A stretch of 14,677 bases of DNA, taken from positions 1-14,677 of the forward strand of contig JAEZAU010000224.1 of the NCBI GenBank assembly GCA_023430325.1. Direction: 5' to 3'. Each line of letters starts with the position of its first letter. The stretch's first letter is position 1. The position numbers and the translations under genes are program-made. This DNA is from Bacteroidota bacterium. GTDB lineage: Bacteria > Bacteroidota > Bacteroidia > Flavobacteriales_F > PHOS-HE28. Shown one piece after another: positions 1-5,003 of the stretch. Below the pieces are notes generated by a model that saw only the letters and a list, made by a program, of their open reading frames with translations, was not told the DNA's origin and made no database searches.

Positions 1-229
1 AGAGAGGAGCGGACTTCTTTGCTTGCATCAGTGCCGCATTCGCCCAAGCATCCCGATCGCGATCGAATGCGATCAGGTGGCCGTGCTCGCCGAGCTTTTC
101 GAGGATCGCTTTGCTGTGCCCACCGCCGCCGAAAGTGACATCCACATAGGTGCCACCGGGGCTGATGTTCAATCCTTCAAGACAGGCTTGTAAAAGAACG
201 GGAGCGTGATACTCACTGCCCATTTTCAT
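1..229 (-). CDS. rsmH: RsmH, 16S rRNA (cytosine1402-N4)-methyltransferase, 5' part
   Basis: RsmH (MraW) is an S-adenosylmethionine-dependent methyltransferase acting on C1402 of 16S rRNA, usually encoded just after mraZ at the head of the division/cell wall cluster. Reading the minus strand gives about 76 residues beginning MKMGSEYHAPVLL, followed by the family's SAM-binding glycine motif DVTFGGGGHS and a downstream LIAFDRD strand, so identification is firm although the window cuts off the rest. The ATG at 229 is used here; a second in-frame ATG at 223 is equally possible. Either start overlaps the 3' end of mraZ (by 17 or 11 bp), which implies translational coupling. The gene should be transcribed from the mraZ promoter and share MraZ control. 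Confidence 0.93.
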   Translation of the reverse strand, partial: MKMGSEYHAPVLLQACLEGLNISPGGTYVDVTFGGGGHSKAILEKLGEHGHLIAFDRDRDAWANAALMQAKKSAPL

Positions 230-677
230 TGCCTAGGCTGCCCATGACATCCTCGGCAAGGGCAGTGAGGTCCACCGACTCGCGCAACATCTTCGAATGC
301 TTCTCCTTGCTCCAGATCTCCACCCTGTCCACCATGCCGATCATCACCACATCGTTCTTGATGCCGGCGTGATCGGTGAGTGACTTTGGCAGAAGGAGGC
401 GTCCGCTGGCATCGAGTTCCACCTGCGTAGCTCCATTCATGAAGCGGCGGATGAATTCGAGGTTCTTCTCCACGAAGCGGTTCAACCGCCGCATCATGGA
501 TTGCGTCTGCTCCCACTCGACCATGGGGTAGAGTACCAGGCAGGGTTTGAAGACATCCCGATTGATCACGAAACCCTTCTCCACCTCGCCGGCCAACTGC
601 TTGCGCAGGCCGGAAGGCAACATCAGACGCCCTTTTGCATCCGATCGGAGTTCGTATTCGCCCAGGAGGTTCAGCAT
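213..677 (-). CDS. mraZ: MraZ, transcriptional repressor of the dcw cluster
   Basis: MraZ is an AbrB-fold DNA-binding protein that binds repeated boxes upstream of its own gene and represses the division and cell wall cluster. The 154-residue product has the two signature DxxGRxxxP motifs, DAKGRLMLP at residues 13-21 and DASGRLLLP at 89-97, one in each swapped-hairpin half. Its length is normal for the family. The start MLNLLGEYE matches the usual N-terminus. It is followed by overlapping rsmH on the same strand. Three regularly spaced GTGGG boxes lie 43 bp upstream of the start codon, as expected for autoregulation. Confidence 0.96.
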   Translation of the reverse strand: MLNLLGEYELRSDAKGRLMLPSGLRKQLAGEVEKGFVINRDVFKPCLVLYPMVEWEQTQSMMRRLNRFVEKNLEFIRRFMNGATQVELDASGRLLLPKSLTDHAGIKNDVVMIGMVDRVEIWSKEKHSKMLRESVDLTALAEDVMGSLGNENGQ

Positions 678-701
678 TCAAAGCCATGCGTGAGATCGAT
701 G

Positions 702-709
702 CGAAAGTA
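702..709 (-). promoter_or_regulatory. Probable -7 element of the mraZ promoter
   Basis: The minus strand reads TACTTTCG, one base off the Bacteroidota -7 consensus TAnnTTTG. It lies 24 bp upstream of the mraZ ATG and just downstream of the MraZ boxes. A TTG that could act as -33 (734-736) sits inside the operator, but its 24-bp spacing is longer than usual, so only the -7 call is offered. The position would let bound MraZ block polymerase. Confidence 0.5.
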
Positions 710-719
710 GACGAAATCC

Positions 720-744
720 CCCACTTTCACCCACAAGCTCCCAC
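720..744 (-). promoter_or_regulatory. MraZ operator, three GTGGG boxes
   Basis: On the minus strand GTGGG occurs three times, at 740-744, 730-734 and 720-724, exactly 10 bp apart, giving the pattern GTGGG-N5-GTGGG-N5-GTGGG. Direct GTGGG/TGGGN repeats one helical turn apart upstream of mraZ are the known binding site of the MraZ oligomer. The boxes lie 43 bp from the mraZ start and overlap the expected promoter region. Confidence 0.88.
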
Positions 745-940
745 TTTTTACCCTAATGTTGATATTTTCCTACGTCGCAAGGGTACGGAAAGTTCCGGAA
801 AGGCGCCCAGATACTAACGTTTGTGCGTACTGTTGTGGTGGGAGGAAGTGGGAGAAATGAACAGGGTGGGGAGGTACTGAAGGTTGAGGTAGTTGAGGGG
901 TTGGAGGTTGGGTGCCTGAGAGGTTGGCGGTGGCCGGGTA
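745..940. other. Gene-free stretch with a G/T-rich tract
   Basis: No convincing gene is seen. Between about 838 and 935 the plus strand is strongly G-rich, with TTGAG/TTGGA words starting at 884, 893, 901 and 908 (spacings 9, 8 and 7). This may be a degenerate short tandem repeat. The short reading frames here have no recognisable protein. Confidence 0.4.
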
Positions 941-976
941 CGTCATTCCTGGCTTGACCCGGAATCGCGGGAATGC
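941..976. repeat. Dispersed GTCATTCC...GGAATC-type intergenic repeat
   Basis: The sequence GTCATTCC, then TGGCTTGACCC, then GGAATC forms an imperfect palindrome, followed by a second GGGAATGCC. Words of this type (CGTCATTCC..GGCTTGACCCGGAATC) are widely dispersed intergenic repeats in many bacterial genomes. Here one copy is seen, so the repeat call rests on recognition of the motif, not on a second copy in the window. Confidence 0.55.
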
Positions 977-1187
977 CTGCCGACACTTACTTGCCGCTCC
1001 AACTCGGCCGAAAGCTGTAGATGACAGAAATGCGGATCAAATGCGTGGTGGGAGCATCGATCCACAGGGCAATGTGGATGAGGGGGGCGCCTAACGGGCT
1101 GTCCGCTGTAGCCGGCTTGTTACGGCCAACGCATATGGGGCTGCGGTGGCTTCCGCTGGTCGCCTCCTCGCTCCACACATGCGTAGG

Positions 1188-1230
1188 CCTTCACGGCACC
1201 GGGCTGCCGCTACCATCCCGGGCGTGAAGG
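1188..1230. repeat. GC-rich imperfect hairpin
   Basis: The arms CCTTCACG (1188-1195) and CGTGAAGG (1223-1230) are perfectly complementary. Inside them CCGGG (1199-1203) pairs with CCCGG (1217-1221), leaving small bulges and a 13-nt loop. It is not followed by a T tract and lies far from any gene end, so it looks like part of a structured intergenic repeat, not a terminator. Confidence 0.5.
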
Positions 1231-1260
1231 GAATATTGTAGTAAGACTGATGTCTCGGCC

Positions 1261-1365
1261 ATGCGAAGCGCGTGACGGATCGCAGCGGTTAGCCCGGACC
1301 GACGAAGGAGGGAGGACTATGAGCGCAGAGCCGGACCCGGCTGCATTTTAGCCGGGGCACGCCCC
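1261..1365 (-). repeat. Candidate dispersed structured intergenic element, copy A
   Basis: Read on the minus strand this GC-rich block begins GGGGCGTGCC, has a perfect 7-bp hairpin (positions 1336-1342 pairing with 1350-1356), then GTCCGGCT and later CGGGCTAACCGCTGCGATC. The same order of words (GGGC, TGCC, short GC hairpin, GTC..GGGCT..CC.CT, final CGATC) appears on the plus strand at 14504-14615. No coding potential is apparent. It may be a repeat family or a structured RNA; the similarity between copies is loose. Confidence 0.4.
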
Positions 1366-1367
1366 AA

Positions 1368-1456
1368 CAATATCCAATAGCCAATGAACAGCCCTCAATG
1401 TCCAAGTTGCCCCTGCCTTTCGCTTCTCATTGAACATTGGATATTGATCATTCAAA
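1368..1456. repeat. Inverted pair of ATTG-type heptamer arrays
   Basis: The left arm CAATATCCAATAGCCAATGA (1368-1387) is complementary to the right arm at 1427-1446 except for three consecutive positions. The right arm runs on as four consecutive heptamers, ATTGAAC, ATTGGAT, ATTGATC and ATTCAAA (1429-1456). About 39 bp separate the arms. Similar ATTGGATATTGA words are common intergenic repeats in Bacteroidota genomes as far as I recall. The array ends just before the -7 element of the downstream gene. Confidence 0.65.
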
Positions 1457-1475
1457 TGTCATTCTTCTACCTTTG
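1444..1475 (+). promoter_or_regulatory. Promoter of the hydrolase-engB operon
   Basis: A perfect Bacteroidota -7 box TACCTTTG lies at 1468-1475, with a -33 TTG at 1444-1446 and a 21-bp spacer. The predicted transcription start near 1482 is about 12 bp upstream of the chosen ATG at 1494. The -33 TTG lies inside the third heptamer of the preceding repeat array. Confidence 0.65.
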
Positions 1476-1493
1476 GACGGACCACGTGGATCG

Positions 1494-2294
1494 ATGGCGA
1501 CAGAGAAAGCGCTGAAGGAAGAAGGTGAGTTCCGCTACCTGGAGGAAGGTGACGGCCATGTGCTGATCCTGCTCCACGGATTGTTCGGCGCGCTGAGCAA
1601 CTTCGGGCCGCTATTCGATCATTTCACCCCGAAGTATCGTGTGGTGGTGCCGATGCTGCCACTTTACAGCATGCCGATGCTGAGCACGAACGTGGATCAG
1701 CTTGCACGTTTTCTCGATCGGTTCATCAAGCACAAAGGCTTCGGGGAGATCAATATCATCGGCAATTCACTTGGCGGGCATGTTGCGCTGGTGTACGCGA
1801 GTCGGCATCAGGAGAAGATCCGAACACTCACACTCACTGGCAGTAGCGGACTTTATGAAAATGCCTTCGGTGGTGGATTCCCGCGGCGGGAGGACAAGGT
1901 CTTCATCAAGGAAAAAGTAGCCGTTACGTTCTTCGATCCGAAACATGCGACGGATGAGCTGGTGGAGGAATGTTACGAAACGATCAACGATAAGGCGAAA
2001 CTGATCAGGATCCTTTCACTCGCAAAGAGCGCGATCCGCCACAACATGGCGAAGGAGATCCCGAAGTTGAACTTGCCCACGCTGCTTATCTGGGGGCGGC
2101 AGGACACCATTACGCCACCGCATGTCGCAGAGGAATTCCATTCGCTGCTGCCCAACAGTGAACTGCATTGGATCGATAAATGCGGCCATGCGGCGATGAT
2201 GGAACATCCGGAGGAATTCAACGCGATCCTTGAAAAGTGGCTTTCCAAGCAACTGGGCACGGCACCAGCGCAACATGCGATCGCTGCGGGCTGA
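1494..2294 (+). CDS. Alpha/beta-fold hydrolase
   Basis: The 266-residue protein is a soluble alpha/beta hydrolase of unknown substrate. The oxyanion-loop HGLFG is at residues 28-32, the nucleophile elbow GNSLGG at 90-95 puts the catalytic Ser at 92, the acid is probably Asp204 in WGRQD, and the base His232 in KCGHAAMMEHPEE. No signal peptide is seen. A longer frame opens at a TTG at 1437, but it would translate the repeat and promoter; the ATG at 1494 (MATEKALKEEG) fits the promoter and the family N-terminus. It overlaps engB by 20 bp, so the two are probably co-translated. A hydrolase of this type next to mraZ and engB is, as I recall, a common Flavobacteria-group arrangement. Confidence 0.9.
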   Translation: MATEKALKEEGEFRYLEEGDGHVLILLHGLFGALSNFGPLFDHFTPKYRVVVPMLPLYSMPMLSTNVDQLARFLDRFIKHKGFGEINIIGNSLGGHVALVYASRHQEKIRTLTLTGSSGLYENAFGGGFPRREDKVFIKEKVAVTFFDPKHATDELVEECYETINDKAKLIRILSLAKSAIRHNMAKEIPKLNLPTLLIWGRQDTITPPHVAEEFHSLLPNSELHWIDKCGHAAMMEHPEEFNAILEKWLSKQLGTAPAQHAIAAG

Positions 2295-2895
2295 ACACCT
2301 GGGCAGCGGCCGATCGAAAAAGGATTGGCCCAAACCGACGCTTCCGGAATATGCGTTCATCGGGCGCAGCAATGTGGGCAAGAGCTCGCTCATCAACATG
2401 CTGTGCCACATCAACAAGCTGGCGCGGGTGAGCAACACACCGGGACGCACGCGCAACGTGGAACACTTTCGCGTGGAAGGGACCCTCAAGAGCGATCGGC
2501 CGTGGATGCTCGCCGATCTGCCGGGTTACGGATTCGCCAAGGTGAGCAAGACCGAACGCGCGAGTTGGCAGAAGATGATCCAGGATTACCTGCGCGAACG
2601 CGAGAACCTGCAAACAGTTTTCCTGCTGGTGGATTCACGTCTGGAGCCGCAGAAGAACGATCTGGAGATGATCCAGTGGCTGGGCGAGAATTCGATCCCT
2701 TTTGCGATCGTCTTTACAAAAAGTGACAAGCTGAGCCAGCCTCAGGTGATGAGCAATGTAGCGCTGTTCCGGCGCGCATTGAAGAAGACTTGGGAGACGC
2801 TGCCGTTGATGTTCGTGACTTCCAGCGAGACTTCGAAGGGACGGGATGAGGTGTTGGAGTTCATTGAGGAAGTCAATTTGCAGTCGGAAGTCTGA
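2275..2895 (+). CDS. engB: EngB/YsxC (YihA), ribosome-biogenesis GTP-binding protein
   Basis: EngB is an essential TrmE-Era-family GTPase needed for assembly of the large ribosomal subunit. Of 206 residues, the G1 loop GRSNVGKS is at 30-37, the G2 region NTPGRTR at 54-60, G3 DLPG at 81-84, G4 TKSD at 148-151 and G5 TSS at 182-184, with the family's PEYAFIGRSNVGKSS context intact. The ATG at 2275 lies inside the end of the hydrolase gene; the frame also opens from a TTG at 2230, but the ATG gives a normal family length. The last residues NLQSEV and the TGA stop fall in the AAGTCGG heptamer array that starts at 2881, so the C-terminal tip has been replaced or extended by repeat sequence. Confidence 0.95.
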   Translation: MRSLRAEHLGSGRSKKDWPKPTLPEYAFIGRSNVGKSSLINMLCHINKLARVSNTPGRTRNVEHFRVEGTLKSDRPWMLADLPGYGFAKVSKTERASWQKMIQDYLRERENLQTVFLLVDSRLEPQKNDLEMIQWLGENSIPFAIVFTKSDKLSQPQVMSNVALFRRALKKTWETLPLMFVTSSETSKGRDEVLEFIEEVNLQSEV

Positions 2896-2963
2896 AGTCG
2901 GAAGTCGGAAGCCGAATGCAATGCAGTCGTGAGTCTGAAGTCGGAAGTCGGAAGCCGAAAGCC
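2881..2963 (+). repeat. AAGTCGG heptamer array, left arm of the S23-like cassette
   Basis: The plus strand is built of heptamers of the type AAGTCGG with variants AAGTCTG and AAGCCGA. The array is duplicated at a larger scale: 2881-2916 and 2924-2959 match at 34 of 36 positions with a 43-bp period. The first heptamers form the last codons and stop codon of engB (2895). Positions 2923-2951 are matched in inverted orientation at 3468-3496 beyond the S23-like gene, with 26 of 29 positions identical. Confidence 0.9.
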
Positions 2964-3036
2964 AAAACTATCAAAAAGAAGTTGTCCTGACATGACGGAG
3001 TTTTCCTTAGCTTAATAATGTTGAGCTGACGGGAAA

Positions 3037-3399
3037 ATGGGCAGAGTTCAAACTTTATTAGCCTATCAGAAAGGCTTTGATCTTTCGATGCGCATCTTTC
3101 AACGGACCAAGTCGTTTCCGAAGGAAGAGCTGTATAGTATGACGGATCAAATACGGAGATCCTCAAGGTCGGTGGTCGTCAATCTTGCAGAAGCTTACCG
3201 GCGAAGGCGTACGGAGAAGTTCTTCCAGTCGAAGCTGAACGACTGTGAAACGGAACTCTGCGAAACCCAGATCTGGTTGGAGTATGCGGTCGCTTGCGAA
3301 TATCTTTCGTCAGAGGAGTTTGAAATTTTATCTGATCTGGCTGGCGAAGTGGGAAGCCTGCTTCACTACATGACCAGACATCCCGAAAAATTCATGTGA
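3037..3399 (+). CDS. Four-helix-bundle protein, S23/IVP (Avd-like) family
   Basis: The 120-residue protein belongs to the family first named for proteins encoded in intervening sequences of 23S rRNA genes, which also includes the Avd accessory protein of diversity-generating retroelements. It has the family signature FPKEELYSMTDQIRRSS (27-43) followed by NLAEAYRRRR (49-58), CETQIWLEYA near 75-84 and a C-terminal MTRHPEKF; the length is typical. The basic surface and known relatives suggest nucleic-acid binding, but no biochemical role is established for stand-alone copies. It sits alone between convergent engB and gldC, flanked on both sides by inverted AAGTCGG arrays, with no reverse transcriptase or rRNA sequence nearby. 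I read it as a small mobile or domesticated cassette, which is inference. Confidence 0.9.
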   Translation: MGRVQTLLAYQKGFDLSMRIFQRTKSFPKEELYSMTDQIRRSSRSVVVNLAEAYRRRRTEKFFQSKLNDCETELCETQIWLEYAVACEYLSSEEFEILSDLAGEVGSLLHYMTRHPEKFM

Positions 3400-3467
3400 C
3401 CGTGCCAATGGGCTCGCAGACGCACTGATAGCCAACGCACGACCTGGATCGGAGCACGTATTTACTA

Positions 3468-3496
3468 CGGACTTCCGACTTCCGACTCACGACTTC
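3468..3496 (-). repeat. AAGTCGG heptamer array, right inverted arm
   Basis: The reverse complement reads GAAGTCGTGAGTC, then GGAAGTCGGAAGTCCG, matching the left arm at 2923-2951 in 26 of 29 positions. It lies in the opposite orientation and overlaps the last codons and the stop codon of gldC (TGA at 3487-3489). Together with the left arm it bounds a cassette of about 616 bp (2881-3496). Confidence 0.88.
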
Positions 3497-3816
3497 ATCC
3501 CCAACATATGCTCCGCGAAATATTCTGCGAATTCACGCATCTGCGCTGCCATCTTCCCCTCCCCGGTCGCGCGTTCGAAGGTGTCGGCAAGCGTAAGGAT
3601 GTTCTGGTGGAAGAAGCTTTTCATCTCATCCACGGTCATCTCCTTTGTCCACAGATCGATGCGCAGGGTGTTCTTTTCCTGTTCGTCCCAAAGCGATAAT
3701 AACACTGCTTTGCTGCTGCTTTTGCTGCCGGTGTCCTCCGCCTCCCAATCGATCTTTTCGGGTACATGGTTCTCGTCCAGGTGGACAGTGAGGCGGATTT
3801 CTGACGTCTTGGGCAT
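3487..3816 (-). CDS. gldC: Gliding motility protein GldC
   Basis: GldC is a small, probably cytoplasmic protein linked to Bacteroidota gliding; it supports but is not strictly required for motility in Flavobacterium. The 109-residue product begins MPKTSEIRLTVHLDENHVPEKI and carries the conserved core TLRIDLWTKEMTVDEMKSFFHQ and EFAEYFAEHM, with normal family length. The frame extends upstream from 3816 to 3945, but that part translates a GTGAAAG-type repeat and is unlikely to be protein. The final K-S-stop falls in the AAGTCGG array (AAGTCGTGA), like the end of engB. It lies 131 bp downstream of gldB on the same strand, so the pair is probably one operon with an unusual repeat-filled gap. Confidence 0.93.
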   Translation of the reverse strand: MPKTSEIRLTVHLDENHVPEKIDWEAEDTGSKSSSKAVLLSLWDEQEKNTLRIDLWTKEMTVDEMKSFFHQNILTLADTFERATGEGKMAAQMREFAEYFAEHMLGMKS

Positions 3817-3829
3817 GGCGTGCGAGTAA

Positions 3830-3939
3830 GAGAGTGAAAGAGTTAGAGGGTAAAGAGCCAACGACACTGGTCGCTCACGATCGGCGGAGCAAAGTTGCGA
3901 ACCGTGAAGTGAATGTCCTTTCACTCTTTCACCTTTCAC
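3830..3939. repeat. Inverted GTGAAAG-type short repeats between gldB and gldC
   Basis: The left arm 3830-3857 (plus strand GAGTGAAAGAGTTAGAGGGTAAAGAG-like words) and the right arm 3918-3939 (CTTTCACTCTTTCACCTTTCAC) are complementary in their core: 3834-3843 pairs perfectly with 3923-3932. Units have a period of 7-8 bp. About 60 bp of unique sequence lies between the arms. In the gldB-gldC transcript this would form a long imperfect hairpin, which could affect processing or stability of the two halves. Confidence 0.7.
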
Positions 3940-3947
3940 ATTCAAGA

Positions 3948-4979
3948 CTAGCGCGGCTTGTAATGTTTCAGGATCTCGCGCGGATCATTCATCTGGAACA
4001 ATTGGGCGTACGCGATCTTCGGATGGGCATCCAAGTATGATCGCACCATTTTATATCCGATCCATTCGCCGATGTGTCCCGGGCTTTCGCGCGGCAGACC
4101 CGGGGTGAAAGGACCATCGTTGAACAACCGGTTCACATCGATCGGCTTTTTACTGAAGAGCTTGTCGCCATTAACGATCTCTTTCCAGATATTGAATTCG
4201 TTCAATTCCGCCCATTTCAATTGTTCTTCAGTGAACGCGAACTTCAGATGAGGTGATGTCCCGGGCATCAGCGCATCGAGCAGTGCCATAACCTTGCCGG
4301 TCTCAACGAGGTGCGTCAGCACATCTTCGCCCGGAGTTTGCTTCAGGTAATGCACCATGAGCCATCCCTTCACGGCGCTCGGCACCAGCATTTCAGGCCT
4401 CATGCGATCCTTCACATACTGCGGAAATGCATCTGCCGCTAGCACACCGATGACCGGATGATCAGGACCAATGAACCATTCCAACCCGATGCCGAGAGCA
4501 CTATCTGTAGGATAAATGCCGTAGTTGTATCCGGAGTTATACGCCACGATCTTCGGGACCATACTGTCGGGGAAGAGGACTCTCATCCGTTTGAAGACCT
4601 CGGTGAACTCCATCTCCTCTCCGGACATTTCCCTGAACACGCTGTCGATCGCGACTTGTACGGTACTCCAATCCGGATCGTTCACAAAACGACTGAGCAT
4701 TACAGACAATTGCGGATCACCGATCGGTGCACCTTGAAGAATGTCCTCGATGTACACCTGGTACATTTCCCCCAGCTCGGCATGGGCTCTCAGGCTGGCA
4801 AGATGAAGACTGTCATTGGGTGCGTGGAAGAGCAGCTGATCGAGCCGGTAGATATCGATGTCCAGTTGCACATCACCGGTATCGATGCGATGGCGGTCCC
4901 CATTGCAACCACCACACCCCCCGAGCGCAAGCATGAGGAGGATAGCGAAAGGCCGGAGCAGATATACCTTTGATCGCAC
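3948..4979 (-). CDS. gldB: Gliding motility lipoprotein GldB
   Basis: GldB is a cell-envelope lipoprotein required for gliding in Flavobacterium; homologues also occur in non-gliding Bacteroidota. The 343-residue product starts with a basic, hydrophobic lipoprotein signal whose lipobox LGGC puts the lipidated Cys at residue 22. The mature part matches the family through IDIYRLDQLLF near the N-terminus, the NSGYNYGIYPTDSALGIGLEWFIG block and C-terminal GHIGEWIGYKMVRSYL. The start is a GTG at 4979; no in-frame ATG preserves the signal peptide. gldC follows on the same strand. The opposite-strand barrel gene begins only 23 bp upstream, so the two share a very compact divergent promoter region. 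Confidence 0.93.
   Translation of the reverse strand: MRSKVYLLRPFAILLMLALGGCGGCNGDRHRIDTGDVQLDIDIYRLDQLLFHAPNDSLHLASLRAHAELGEMYQVYIEDILQGAPIGDPQLSVMLSRFVNDPDWSTVQVAIDSVFREMSGEEMEFTEVFKRMRVLFPDSMVPKIVAYNSGYNYGIYPTDSALGIGLEWFIGPDHPVIGVLAADAFPQYVKDRMRPEMLVPSAVKGWLMVHYLKQTPGEDVLTHLVETGKVMALLDALMPGTSPHLKFAFTEEQLKWAELNEFNIWKEIVNGDKLFSKKPIDVNRLFNDGPFTPGLPRESPGHIGEWIGYKMVRSYLDAHPKIAYAQLFQMNDPREILKHYKPR
4965..4972 (+). promoter_or_regulatory. -7 box for the barrel gene, inside gldB
   Basis: TACCTTTG is a perfect match to the Bacteroidota -7 consensus and lies 30 bp upstream of the barrel gene's ATG, within the first codons of divergent gldB. No TTG is visible at the -33 distance, so the promoter call is tentative. 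Confidence 0.5.
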
Positions 4980-4995
4980 TATAAGGACGAACGCC

Positions 4996-5003
4996 CAAAA
5001 CTA
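4996..5003 (-). promoter_or_regulatory. -7 box for gldB, overlapping the start of the barrel gene
   Basis: The minus strand reads TAGTTTTG, a perfect TAnnTTTG match, ending 16 bp upstream of the gldB GTG. Its first base is the A of the opposite gene's ATG. No clear -33 TTG was found. If real, gldB transcripts would have a very short leader. Confidence 0.5.

Noticed and set aside
635..1227. Several short reading frames in the mraZ-hydrolase gap
   Set aside because: They overlap each other on both strands, translate repeats or operator sequence, and show no recognisable protein features.
1437..1493. N-terminal extension of the hydrolase from a TTG
   Set aside because: The extension translates a heptamer repeat and covers a perfect -7 box; ATG 1494 gives a normal start.
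2881..2963. CRISPR array
   Set aside because: The units are adjacent 7-mers without spacers of regular length and no cas gene is present.
2881..3496. Diversity-generating retroelement, because the gene is Avd-like
   Set aside because: No reverse transcriptase, template repeat or variable repeat is present in the window; only the Avd/S23-type gene and short heptamers are seen.
2881..3496. 23S rRNA intervening sequence
   Set aside because: The cassette is flanked by protein genes (engB and gldC), with no rRNA sequence on either side.
3817..3945. N-terminal extension of GldC
   Set aside because: It translates low-complexity GTGAAAG-type repeat sequence, whereas the GldC family starts at the MPKTSEI-type N-terminus.
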